From Lunularia cruciata (Eukaryota; Streptophyta; Marchantiopsida; Lunulariales; Lunulariaceae), in contig OX419757.1 in the NCBI GenBank assembly GCA_948567375.1, positions 50,217,665-50,281,664 of the forward strand: DNA of 64,000 nucleotides, given 5' to 3'. The notes beneath the pieces were generated by a model. It made no database searches, had not been told where the DNA came from, and saw only the letters and a program-made list of their open reading frames with translations. The translations under genes were made by a program, and so were the position numbers. How positions within the stretch are numbered: position 1 is the first letter of the stretch; each line of letters begins with the position of its first letter. Below are positions 24,611 to 35,856 of the stretch, piece after piece.

Positions 24611-25243
24611 TCAGGATATGTACAGGTCGATATCTCTAGACTTTGTTTTGTCCAAGTACATTTGGCGACACCATGTTAACGGCACACCAATGTCTACTGG
24701 CATGGACCCGATTCCTTCTTTACTTCTCAGTTTCGTATCCTCGCCAGCCTTCCATGCCATTTCCACCAGTAGTATCCCGTACGAATTTGAGTTCAAAAAC
24801 AGGACATTGAAGGGTGCAAACTTAGATTTCTCAGATTTTTGGGTAAGCTGTTGGTACCTAAACCTCTTTTGCAGATAACCTGCCACCTCCCAGATTTTCT
24901 GTTGGATAATCATGCTTTTAGAGGTACTAAATACAACTCCAGAAATAAGCAAAATGATGGTTGCGATAATGAGAAAGATCTCCCGGAAGGAATGGGAAGG
25001 CATTGAACTTTTGTCTCCCTTATTTATACTTGAAATCAAAAAACCAATTAAAGACTCACACGAAAACATGCGCTTACTGACCATACAATAATCTAGTATC
25101 TGAATAACCTTATCATGCGGACCTGCAGTCCCATTTAGCTCCATATGAGAAGTTGATAACTCTTGTTCGTATTTCGTGTAGGGACAACCTGGTCTACATT
25201 CAAGAACTTGATGGGAGACGTGTACCAGAAGCAACCCGAGCAC
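24611..25243 (-). pseudogene. Hypothetical membrane protein, possible receptor-like kinase relic
   Basis: The longest open frame (210 codons) in the otherwise empty 24.5-28.3 kb interval. Around residues 88-108 there is one strongly hydrophobic segment (EIFLIIATIILLISGVVF) preceded by a soluble N-terminal part with several Cys. After it comes KRFRYQQLTQ, resembling the juxtamembrane motif that precedes many plant receptor kinases (F-Y-EL--AT), and then SYGILLVEM, resembling kinase subdomain IX (D-YSYGI-LLEM). The catalytic loop between them is missing, so if the resemblance is real this is a collapsed fragment. There is no signal peptide at the first Met. It could equally be a chance frame; the family assignment is tentative. 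Confidence 0.3.
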
Positions 25244-28200
25244 ACTTATGTTCTTTTGTAGACCGCACTCAATGTCAAGTTCAGAATCGGCGTCTTCTTA
25301 TGCGATGGATTGTGATGAGGCAGGAACTACCGATAGTACTAGTGCAGGGTTTTGAGTGTGATATCTTAGTGGGACGGGTATCCCACAATCTAATATCGAA
25401 GGTTAGATCCAGAACGTCTGCACCATGGCCGCTAGAAGCATCCAATAATTATTGTTTCAGCGCTTGCAATTGACGTGCATGACTACCGTGGATTACATGC
25501 AGTTGCCTTCGGATTTTCTGACTACATATAGAGCACAGATCGCTGGCAGTAAAAGTGATATATCCTAGCTGTGGTTGTGAAGTGAATCTAACCCAGCTGA
25601 CTCAGCCTCTGAGAGTCCAAGCCTGCTAGATCAATTGAGCACTCATATTGAAGCTGTTACAGTGAATCCTTCAGACCTCATAAGCACTCAAAGTTTTGAA
25701 ATCGGTACATTATCAACCTGCCTTTCCACAAATTATGCAACCTGCAAGAAAATTATCACATAAAATTCCCGACCAATGAGGAATTTACTTGTAGCGTAGA
25801 TGAGATGGTGCATACGCATGTGCAGTTAAGCTTTCAACGGCCGTTGACCTGAGGAATTGAACTTACTTCAATGACCTCTACCAACGTCCACCATGCAGCA
25901 GTTGCTTAATTCGACTGGTCTCTCGGACACTTGCCATTGGACTTGTGTGAACGTGCTTCGCAATTGTGACTCAGGTCGAAATGTTCACTTGACCATGTTG
26001 TCTCCTTACCCTAGTCTAAGATTGAAAAGATGTAGATCCAGTGCAAGTAGCTTGATCTGTTGCAACGAACCTAACCCTAGACAGGTCCTGATCAAGAGTT
26101 CAACTTTACATTACTCATTCACTACGTGACTACAGCTTGCACGGGGAAGTTCTCACTCATCTTTTTGGTTCTTTTGCTTGAAGTCATTCAGAACTGCACT
26201 ACCTGACTGGTTAGCTGGCTGGTTAAATCATGCATTAATACATCAGTTCTAAACTTCAAAGAGTTCGTTTACAATCGTCTATTCGATTATAATAGACAAG
26301 TTGAACACTGAGTATGGCTGTTACAGCACCAATTGTAGATGATCTCGTGGCTCGACTACGCTTCAACATTTTTAGTGGCTTCTTCCACATAAGAAACAAG
26401 ATAGTCATAGTCCCTGGACCATAATAACCCAACATAACTTTTCTCAGAACACTTCGGTTTCTTTCTGTTTTATTTTCGTGTTTTAACAAGGAAAGATGAA
26501 ATTTTTTGTCTGTGTTCCCATGTACGTTATTTCCCAGAATCCAGAAACCGCAACGAAAGACTCCAAAGGATTCCAGAATCCATGAGTTTGATGCAACTAA
26601 TTACGGCGACATCTACCTCACCCACCACCTAAGAATGCGCTCGTGTTTTACATCCATGGCCAGAGATGATTGAGATTCCTGGATGGACCAAGTACTATAC
26701 TGTAACAACAGAAAGAATTCACTCTTCCACAGCTTCTGATTGGTAACTAAAGTTGCTCCAACTGTATATGTGGACAACAGTTTGTCTTTGTATTTATAGT
26801 TCTGGAATATTTTTCGTAATGTTTAGAGTAATTCAAAGTCATCAATTATCAACGTGAGAGAACCTGCAGTAGTTTAATGCACATCCTGCACACATTTTCG
26901 GACAGTTATAATTAATCAGATCTCTATATATGCGTAAAAGCGTGTTAGAAATTCCACTGGATTGATCAGAGTCACGCTATGAGGATTATGCTAGCTTCTG
27001 CAATGTTTATACTTATAATACTCTACGGTGCAAGAGCGTGTCGATCACACGTGTAGATTGTAATATATCGTAGAGAGAGTGCAGATGAAAATCCACGCCC
27101 TCCCCGGCACAGAGGACTTCATTGATCAATCACCGACTTTTACAAGACGTATATATGCAGGCAGCTCTGGAGAGGGCATACAAGCCCATATCCCAACCGT
27201 AGCACGTCCAAAATTTGCAGACCTGGACTTTCGGTAATTGACTATGGTCTGGTACATTGCGGTCACGATCGAGTTGAAAATGTATGGTCATCATGGATCT
27301 GTAACTTGTATTGAAATCCAAATAAGTGAAATATGTTGTTTGAAGTTGAGAACACTGACCTTCTCACACTCAAGCTATAGAAAATATTGCAGCTTATGGA
27401 CCAGAACAAGCACTGGGCAAGCGTGGACAAAACGTTCTTGGAGGATTGGGACGATTACAGAACTAGATTAAGAAAACTAATAAATAAAACATATGTTCAT
27501 GGTTCACTAAACCGATAGGGTTCAGATTTCCCCGTTCCCTGTTGCAGCCAACGTTCGACATTAGTACAGCTATATTATGCAATTGTTCGATTCAGAACGG
27601 CCCTCAAATATGCATGGGAGACATGATACTGTTGAAGATAGTACTGTAATTGCCGGCTGAGATTACTCATCCAAGCATAACAATCAGGAGCTGGTAGAGT
27701 GACTAATTAATCAGTACCTACAATCTGACTTGGTCATGCAATCTCGAGATGAGCGGTTGAGAGAAGCCTTGAATTACACAGCTAGATGCAATGCCACCTG
27801 CAGTTTAAATACATACAGATCTGTTCGCTTATTCATCCTTCTTGAGGACGTTGGTCGGAGATTCAGATTCAGACGCTTGGACGTTTGTACCCATGGGGTG
27901 AAGAGAGCAAGGAAAGTGTTTTAACTGTAGTTTCATAAATCATCTGCCCTCAGCATGGTACTCCTGTGTTAGAAAGTGTACAGGACAATAGAATCTTCGT
28001 TTGTATCTTCCTGCCACCGCCGGCAGGACCGACGGAAGACACACATATGATGTGGCTAGAATGATAATGCCAGACGAATGTGGTGCCAAATGTTTCAGAA
28101 TCTGTACCAGTAGACGTATCTGGTGCAAGTTGTATTTGTCAAGGAGCTCGGCCTTGTTTGTGTACAAGAGCTGTCATTCCAGCCTCTAAAAAGGCAGCTG

Positions 28201-28312
28201 CTTTACATAAGGCTAACCAATTCATGTCTTCCACCCTTCTCAAGTTCGATCCTCGCAAGAGAGAAGACGTGAGTCTGGTGGAAGGCATGTTTTAATAACG
28301 AACTTCTGGAAG
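25244..28312. other. Host-like DNA upstream of the proton pump, no supported gene
   Basis: Composition is balanced and no repeats are evident. Only short frames (60-106 codons) with no recognisable domains occur. The 3' part is presumably promoter and 5' untranslated region of the H+-ATPase. TATA-like strings occur (for example near 26795 and 26928), but none lies at a position that decides a transcription start. Confidence 0.4.
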
Positions 28313-28432
28313 TTGACAGTGCAGTCCCAGTCGGTTTACTGCCCATGGGCATGGCTATGTAGAGGTAGCTGTGGCATTGAGCAAGATCTTGAAAATATCC
28401 CAGTGAAGCTTCAGAGAATTATAACATTCAAG

Positions 28433-31081
28433 ATGGCGCAGTTGAGTCTGGAATCGATTGGGAACGAAGCGAATCTGGAAAAGTGTGCATTGAATGATGT
28501 TTTCTACCAGCTGCAGTGCACAAGAGAAGGATTACTGGAGAAAGATGCAGAAGCTCGGGTGCAGATATTTGGATTCAATAAACTGGAAGAGAAATCGGAA
28601 AGTAAGATCCTCAAGTTCCTCGGGTTCATGTGGAATCCTCTCTCATGGGTGATGGAGTTTGCTGCCCTCATGTCTATAGCTCTCGCCAACGACGGTCGTG
28701 GACCTCCGGATTACCAAGACTTTATCGGGATCATTGTACTTCTAGTTATCAACTCTACAATCAGTTTCATCGAGGAGAATAATGCAGGGAATGCTGCGGC
28801 AGCCTTGATGGCCAAGCTTGCTCCGACTTCGAAGGTGTTGAGGGATGGCCAGTGGAAAGAAGTTGATGCTGGGGTTCTCGTTCCTGGAGACATCATCGCC
28901 ATCAAGTTGGGTGATATCATTCCTGCTGATGCTCGGCTTCTCGAGGGAGATCCTTTAAAGATCGATCAATCTGCTTTGACGGGTGAGTCTCTACCTGCAA
29001 CCAAGGGTCCAGGTGATGGTGTGTACTCCGGTTCTACTTGTAAACAAGGAGAAATCGAGGCTGTTGTAATCGCCACAGGAGTGCACTCTTTCTTTGGCAA
29101 AGCCGCACACTTGGTCGACAGTACCAACCAGGAAGGTCATTTCCAGAAGGTGCTCAAAGCTATCGGAAACTTCTGCATAGTGTCGATTGCCTTGGGAATG
29201 GCTATTGAGATCCTTATCATGTGGCCGGTAAAGGGAAGAAGCTACAGAGAAGGGATCGATAACCTCCTGGTGTTGCTGATCGGAGGTATCCCTATAGCTA
29301 TGCCCACTGTTCTCTCTGTGACCATGGCGATTGGAGCTCATCGACTTTCAACTCAAGGAGCAATTACTAAGCGCATGACTGCTATAGAGGAGATGGCTGG
29401 CATGGATATTCTTTGCAGCGATAAGACAGGTACATTGACGCTGAACAAACTCACGGTTGACAAAAATCTCGTCGAGGTATTTGCTCCAGGCATGGACAAG
29501 GACACAGTTGTCTTACTTGCAGCACGAGCAGCTCGAACGGAGAACCAAGATGCCATAGATGCAACGATCGTCGGAGCTCTTGGTGACCCGAGTCTCGCAC
29601 GAGCAGGTATCCAGGAATTGCACTTTCTCCCATTCAACCCAACTGACAAGAGAACTGCAATCACGTACCTAGACAACTCTGACGGTAGGATGTACCGGGC
29701 TAGCAAAGGTGCTCCGGAACAAATTCTGGACTTGGCAGAGAACAGAAACGAAATTGCTCCACGGGTGCACGCAGTGATCGACAAATTTGCAGAAAGAGGA
29801 CTGCGGTCTCTTGGAGTGAGCATACAAGAAGTGCCAGAAGGAAGAAAGGATGCTCCGGGCGGTCCATGGCAGTTCTGCGGAATGATGCCTCTTTTCGACC
29901 CCCCGCGTACTGATAGTGCGGAGACTATTCGCCGAGCTATGGCGCTGGGTATCAGCGTGAAGATGATAACAGGAGATCAATTAGCCATAGGGAAGGAAAC
30001 AGGTCGACGCTTGGGAATGGGGACCAACATGTACCCATCCTCTTCATTGCTCCGAGATGATAATAAGAAGAATGCCGGGCCCGAGGGAAAGAAGGTAGCC
30101 AACAAGGACGTCGATGATCTGATTGAGCAGGCAGATGGATTTGCTGGTGTGTTTCCTGAGCACAAATACGAGATTGTCAAGCGCTTACAGTCAAGGAAGC
30201 ATATTGTAGGTATGACTGGAGATGGGGTGAATGATGCTCCAGCACTCAAGAAGGCAGATATTGGAATTGCAGTTGACGACGCTACCGATGCAGCCCGAAG
30301 TGCATCAGACATCGTTCTCACGGAGCCGGGTCTGAGTGTGATCATCAGCGCTGTGCTCACCAGCCGTGCTATCTTCCAACGTATGAAGAACTACACGATC
30401 TACGCCGTCTCCATCACAATCCGAATTGTCTTCGGGTTTATGTTCCTGTGTCTGGTCTGGGACTTTGACTTCTCACCTTTCATGGTCCTGGTGATTGCTA
30501 TTCTCAACGATGGTACCATTATGACCATAGCCAAGGATCGGGTCAGACCATCACCTATGCCTGATAGCTGGAAATTGAGGGAAATCTTCGCCACTGGAGT
30601 TTTCTTGGGCGCTTACCTTGCTACCATGACGGTAATATTCTTCGCCATATCAAGAACAGGGTGGTTCGTGGAAATGTTTAACTTGGATCCAATCAAATCC
30701 AACAAAGAAATGCAGGTGTCTGCGATCTATTTGCAAGTGAGCATCATCAGTCAGGCCTTGATCTTCGTCACGAGGTCCCGGGGCTGGTCATTTGCTGAAC
30801 GCCCAGGATTTCTGCTGGTAGTCGCGTTCGTAATTGCACAGCTAATTGCAACTCTGATTGCAGTATATGCCAGGTTTAAGTTCGCCCATATTGCTCCAAT
30901 TGGATGGAAATGGGCAGGAGTTGTATGGATATACTCCTTGCTTACATACATCCCCCTGGATATAATGAAGTTCACTATCCGCGCTGTGCTTAATGGGTCC
31001 ATGAAGAAGGACGATTCAAAGCTTCACTTGATAGAGATGGATCCTATAGATACTAGGAAAAGCACTAGCTCAACAACATGA
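28433..31081 (+). CDS. Plasma-membrane H+-ATPase (P3A), intronless, no C-terminal regulatory domain
   Basis: ATP-driven proton pump of the plasma membrane: 882 residues from the ATG at 28433, chosen because MAQLSLESI matches the family N-terminus and its context (AAGATGG) is favourable; an in-frame ATG at 28313 would add 40 unrelated residues. The P-type core looks complete: TGES at about 183-186, [10 protein letters not shown] after M2, PIAMP in M4, phosphorylated Asp330 in [29 protein letters not shown] (Asp597 and Asp601), the M5 Arg (ITIRIVF), Asp693 in LNDGTIMTI of M6, and ten membrane segments. After M10 (PLDIMKF) only about 30 residues remain. The usual ~100-residue autoinhibitory domain and its penultimate Thr (YTV) are absent, as in the non-pT pumps known from bryophytes and algae. 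Most plant homologues carry many introns; this one has none. Confidence 0.95.
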   Translation: MAQLSLESIGNEANLEKCALNDVFYQLQCTREGLLEKDAEARVQIFGFNKLEEKSESKILKFLGFMWNPLSWVMEFAALMSIALANDGRGPPDYQDFIGIIVLLVINSTISFIEENNAGNAAAALMAKLAPTSKVLRDGQWKEVDAGVLVPGDIIAIKLGDIIPADARLLEGDPLKIDQSALTGESLPATKGPGDGVYSGSTCKQGEIEAVVIATGVHSFFGKAAHLVDSTNQEGHFQKVLKAIGNFCIVSIALGMAIEILIMWPVKGRSYREGIDNLLVLLIGGIPIAMPTVLSVTMAIGAHRLSTQGAITKRMTAIEEMAGMDILCSDKTGTLTLNKLTVDKNLVEVFAPGMDKDTVVLLAARAARTENQDAIDATIVGALGDPSLARAGIQELHFLPFNPTDKRTAITYLDNSDGRMYRASKGAPEQILDLAENRNEIAPRVHAVIDKFAERGLRSLGVSIQEVPEGRKDAPGGPWQFCGMMPLFDPPRTDSAETIRRAMALGISVKMITGDQLAIGKETGRRLGMGTNMYPSSSLLRDDNKKNAGPEGKKVANKDVDDLIEQADGFAGVFPEHKYEIVKRLQSRKHIVGMTGDGVNDAPALKKADIGIAVDDATDAARSASDIVLTEPGLSVIISAVLTSRAIFQRMKNYTIYAVSITIRIVFGFMFLCLVWDFDFSPFMVLVIAILNDGTIMTIAKDRVRPSPMPDSWKLREIFATGVFLGAYLATMTVIFFAISRTGWFVEMFNLDPIKSNKEMQVSAIYLQVSIISQALIFVTRSRGWSFAERPGFLLVVAFVIAQLIATLIAVYARFKFAHIAPIGWKWAGVVWIYSLLTYIPLDIMKFTIRAVLNGSMKKDDSKLHLIEMDPIDTRKSTSSTT

Positions 31082-31164
31082 TCCTGGAGCTGAACACCGA
31101 CGCTTTGGCCCATTGTAACTTCGCCATCCTACTGCTATTCAATTCATCCCTGCTGCAGTGTAGA

Positions 31165-31170
31165 AATAAA
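31165..31170 (+). terminator. AATAAA polyadenylation-type signal
   Basis: AATAAA lies 84 bases after the H+-ATPase stop, a plausible near-upstream element for 3'-end formation. Position alone supports this. Confidence 0.4.
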
Positions 31171-33251
31171 TTGTACCAGAAAGGATGTCAACGGTAAAGC
31201 CTACTTCAACTGTAAAGCGTTGCAGCTATAGCTCTAAGTATTTCAGATACTGAGGATACCACGTTACAAGGTTCTGGACCTTGGCAGTCTATTATGTAGT
31301 GCTACCTAGATCTGGAGCTACAGTTCAACATCTCTTCGACTGAAAGGTAGAACACATGCACATAAGATTTAGATCAATAATTTCTTCTACAAGAGTTCTT
31401 GATTCGGTACTCGTGTCCAGGATTGGGAGATGGAACCAGAAACTGTACTGCTAGACCACACCGCCTAATGAGGTGTCTAATCTCTTATGTTTATCAGGTG
31501 TATAGATTGCGATTTTGTTCCACTAATTCATTCATCGCGTTCAATCTTCGACAACTAAAGTTCATGACATTGTTTTGATTCCCATCCAAGTTAGGTGTTC
31601 GACACGTAGAAAGTGATATACGTCGCTGTTGTGCATGAAAGTCTTTTTAGTGGAATTGAGGAGAGAAATGCAGACGGTCTATCCCGCTGAATTCTCTACG
31701 ATTTCCCTGGGGCTGCCGTGTTCATGAAAATCCTCTACAGGTAGTTCTGGAGTGCATTCGTAGGAGTCCAAGACGTCACACCATGCAAAATATGTTTCCC
31801 TGTTTGAAAGTGAAATCCCGTTGGTGGAAAAAGTCGACGATGTCGAAAGAAAACAAAGTTTACGTTTGTTGGATTCGAAAAGTTGTAAAGCTTGATTATC
31901 TAACCTGTAAATTGGTGCAAATCTACATACATTTCGAGGGGTGAGATATTTTATATACATATATAATTTATTTTTTGCATTTATTTTTGTCTTCTTCTTG
32001 TATTTTGTATACTTTACTTTCTGCCCCTGACCAGACAAGTAACACCCACCAGCTACACGCTCCTCTCTCCTAAGACGACCTCTCTTGTTCTCTCGCTCTC
32101 CCTGTGCTATTCGTAATATTCTCCGTGTCCTTCACCGGCTGTTATCTCTTTGCTTCCGTTATTCTCGCCATTTGCGTGGTGTAACTCCGTTACTACGTAT
32201 TGTATTACGATCATTCTTGAGCTGCACCCTTTGGTCTTTGGTAGTAACCGAGTTTGCCTTCTGGTATTCTCATCATTTGCGGAGTGTATTTTGGTTTACT
32301 ACGTAATGTATTGTATTACGATCATTCTTGAGCGGACACCCTTTGGTCTTCGGTAGTAACCGAGTTTTCCTTGGTACTCATGAGCTTTTCAACGAATACT
32401 CGATACTACAGGCAATAATCATGAACTTTCGAACAGGAGCTCGAGACTAGAGATACTACACTGCTACTCTCAGGTACTTCGGTATTTCGTGAAGCATTGA
32501 ATCTTACTCTACAGTCTCACTGTTCCTTCTATAGTAGTGTTTAGGGTGTTTAGGCACATGATTGCTTCCTTCTAGTGTTTAGAACTCCCGAGCTGAGCGG
32601 CATTTGTTGGAAGTAGCCGAGTTCACCTTGCAAGTCATGAATCCATCGATGGTGTTTATTATTTCGTGGTTTAGAAATCATTATCGGGTACCGTGAACTC
32701 CTCACTTATTAATTCTTTTCATGGTTGTGGAAATTATATAACCATGATATAAAGTAATATTATTTATTTGAGGCGGTATTGAGAAGGCAATTAGTAGTCT
32801 TAATTGTTATTACGTGAGTAGCGTAGAGTTTCTTAATCATAATATGTCGTGATTAAGTAACTCTACTCTAGTAATATAGTTACTCACTAGTCAATATAAG
32901 ATAAGTTGAAAAGATTTGAGGAATAATCAGATCAAAACCAATTTACATATGATGGAGTTTCATCGTTATTTCAAGTGGGATATTTAACTATTATAACAAT
33001 ATTATGAGTACTTCGCCTATGAATAAGAAAATCACATAGACTAGTGAAGTTTTTAGAGAGTATACTTGGAAGTAAATATTCTAATTTGAAATTTTTGTTT
33101 TTTTTCTCTTATAGTTATCTTTTGCAAGTGAATTACTGCAGAGCACTATAAATCAAAGAAAGTTATCTATACACTATCCGTCGCTCTAGCTTAAGCATCA
33201 AATCAAAGCTGGGATTTTAGGTGCAGTAGGGCAGATTTCTCGTACCGATAT
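31171..33251. other. Intergenic DNA downstream of the proton pump
   Basis: No gene supported. A 119-codon minus-strand frame (31679-32038) has no recognisable domain. The string tcatgaaaatcctctaca at 31722-31739 recurs near 33615, pointing to an old local duplication. The tandem duplication at 32160-32374 is listed separately. Confidence 0.5.
32160..32374 (+). repeat. Tandem duplication, ~105-110-bp unit, two copies
   Basis: Units 32160-32264 and 32265-32374 share tattctc-catttgcg, then tgtattacgatcattcttga, then accctttggtctt-ggtagt and aaccgagttt. Non-coding; moderate divergence between units. Confidence 0.9.
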
Positions 33252-33353
33252 TACTGGGTTTAGCCCCATTTGGGTTTTACCTTACATGTCTCGTCCTTAT
33301 ACGGCTTGATGGGGTCTTCCAATTATTATTCTGCGCGGTCGCCTTTTCCTCTT
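33252..33353 (+). repeat. Dispersed ~90-bp repeat, copy B
   Basis: Closest to copy A: shares GGGTTTAGCCCCAT upstream, then gtctcgtccttatacgg, cttgatggggtcttcc and gcgcggtcgcc with a T-rich end. Confidence 0.75.
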
Positions 33354-34085
33354 AATCATCATCCAATTACGCAATGGTTTCCTGGTTCGCTTTAGCCCAA
33401 CCATCATCCGGTAACATTATGCTTTCCTGCTTGTTCATTGCTTTGCATTCTTCTCCTTTCAATCTCAAATGTCTCCTCCGTTTATGTCCGAAAGGGGTTG
33501 CTTTTTTGTTCACATGATGTATACCAATTTCACTGTAGAGGCTCTTGATGAATCAATATTAATATTCGCTCTTCTTTATGTATTGGTTTGTTTCGTCTTG
33601 TATTTACTTGCTTCCTCATGAAAATCCTCTACACGTAAGGGTTATTGTATATATAAATAAAGCTACACATCTGTGTTGAGTCATTGTGTAGTACTTGTAC
33701 ATATTATTTCATCGGTTTGGTTTCGTTGATTTGGTGTGTATCCTTATGTTGAAAGGGCATATTGATATGAATAAAAATTATCTCTTGAATTGTTTAGTGA
33801 CAATGAACATTTTGACTCCAATCCTCCAAGTAAAAGGATTGATATCATTGTAAACTATAAAAGTGAAAATTATAGTAAATGAGGAAGAGAACAACAAGTA
33901 AATTAATGTTATCTTAAATGAGCGGGAGATAAGATATCTAGTCCCACCAGGTGAAGTAACTCTCAAAATATAGGCTGCATTATAGATGTTAGTAATCTGA
34001 GTTTAATTTATTAAGCTGACCCTCTAAAAGTCTACGCCTATCTTCGTGGGAGTTCTTCACGGGAGTTTATTCCTATCTTCATGGA

Positions 34086-34170
34086 GTTACCCTCTTTGTC
34101 TTTTCCTTATAGGGCTTGATGGGATCTCCCCATCCTTCTTGTTTTTACATGCGGTCGTGTTTTTCTCTTC
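34086..34170 (+). repeat. Dispersed ~90-bp repeat, copy C
   Basis: gttaccctctttgtc, ccttatagggcttgatggg, ctccccatccttc and atgcggtcg, in the same order as copies A and B. Confidence 0.65.
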
Positions 34171-35321
34171 ATGGGCCTTCCTTATTCGTTACAAGGCGAT
34201 CACCCTTGGACTCCCTAGCTGATCCTCTTATCAGATGATCAAAGCTGGAGCCAATATCCTAATAACCCATGCCAATCCTCCCAAGTTTGGATCGATCCCT
34301 TGGGAGTTCTTCATCTTTGAGATGATAGCACCAAAGTTACAAAAAATTTCGCTATTGGATGAACGGTAGTTAAATCCAATACATAAGTAATACATTCCAA
34401 AATCCAAAATCTGATCAGATCGTTCCAAAGTATGAACAAGTTTTTCTTTTTAGAATAGTATTATTATGAGTAGTTGGTAGGAGATTGTGAACGATTCAGC
34501 TCCGATTGCTTAAAGATTAGTATTTAGTGTTTGCAACAATTTTTACAATTGTACGAAGTCCTTAGGTGCTAGTAATTTTCCTTTTGGTTCGTTTATTGCT
34601 CAATCACTTGTTTAATGTCGATGATAAACTCATACAAACCTAAGAATCAAAAATTGTAGAAAGGAGTGCATTGGCTATAGAAAGGTTTACTAGCCGTAAA
34701 TCTTGGAAAGGTACTTGAAGTGCACTGGAGCAGCATTATGCCAACAAATTGTGGAGAAGAGAGGTGCAAGAGATGTGAGTTTACTAATAATCTTACTGAG
34801 TTTATGTAGCAATTACATATGTAGTCACTCTGCCAATAGTTAAAAAGCTTTTTGAGAAAGATTTTCTTCTAGTTTTATGGCCCCAATAGTAAGGCAATGC
34901 TAAGGTAGTGCTCATAGTTACTCTCTTGCAAAAACGTTGGGTCTTTATTTTTTATGCGCACTTTATGTACATGCTATTTAGTCACGTTGTTATGAAAGGC
35001 TTAGAATCCTTTAACTTGATGAGGTTGACTAACTTGAATAGCAAAAATTTAGTATACAGCAACAAAACATTCTAGATGTATATGTTATATTATCGCCATG
35101 AGCATTGTGACAATACTAGTATGGAGCCTATAATGACATGCTTTTGAAGTCATATCCAACCAAGTCAAGACAAGGATTTTTCAAGTTTTCACTTGTTTGT
35201 ACATTTGTCAAACATATGGAGATAGGTATCTTGGGCATCAGTTTATGAACTAACTCATATTTTCTAGTCATGCAACCTAAGTATATTTTTCTTTCTTTCA
35301 CCCTTAATTTTCTTTAATCTG

Positions 35322-35396
35322 TTTTGTCTCTCTCTTGTATGGCTTGATGAGGTCTTCCAATCCTTCATGTTTTCTACATGGTCTCCCTTTTTCTTC
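35322..35396 (+). repeat. Dispersed ~90-bp repeat, copy D
   Basis: gtctctctcttgtatggcttg, atgaggtcttccaatccttc and ctacatggtctccctttttc. The CpG-containing tail (acgcggtcgcc in copy A) reads TG/CA here, suggesting methylation-driven decay. Confidence 0.65.
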
Positions 35397-35856
35397 TTTT
35401 TTTCTTTGTATTTCTCTTCATTAGGTGTACAAATTAGTCTTGACTAAAATCTAAAATTGAAATCATTATGAATCCAAAAGAATCCAATATTTTTTGTGGT
35501 ACTATCAATTTTTATGTGCATGTTATTAGGTATGTTATACCAAGGTTCTCTTTCTTGAATCTTGTTTGTGGAATATCTAAGTAACAACATAGTGTTGACC
35601 AATTAGTAGTAAAAAAATAAGAAAAAAGTTGTTGCTGTGAATATAGGGTTCAAAAATGGTCATCAAAAAATAGAACGTCACAATTTAGTTCTTTATTGTT
35701 TCATTTTTAGCCTCTTGTGCAAAAACCACTCCCAAAAGTTGGTAGTGTGACCAAGAAGCTGCACTATAGAAAAAGTAAAGAAAATATCACATATATGAAG
35801 AATAAATTCCAGCTAAACTTTAAAGGTGATGATCCAATTGTATGAAAAGAAGTTAT

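Larger units (their letters stand above)
33354..35856. other. Intergenic DNA with two further dispersed-repeat copies
   Basis: No gene supported; only short frames. Apart from copies C and D, I see AT-rich unique sequence. Near 34038-34090 the string cctatcttc-tgg-agtt occurs twice about 32 bp apart. Confidence 0.5.

Noticed and set aside
28236-28262. AGTTCGATCCT resembling a tRNA B box
   Set aside because: No 5-bp T-stem, acceptor stem or anticodon arm can be formed around it.
28313-28432. In-frame N-terminal extension of the H+-ATPase containing DLENIPV, like part of the family N-terminus
   Set aside because: The true N-terminal motif ([21 protein letters not shown] region) follows the ATG at 28433 complete, so the upstream resemblance is likely chance and the longer start is unlikely.
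29353-29823. Minus-strand open frames of 60-156 codons opposite the H+-ATPase
   Set aside because: They are shadows of the sense gene's codon usage; the sense strand carries every family motif.
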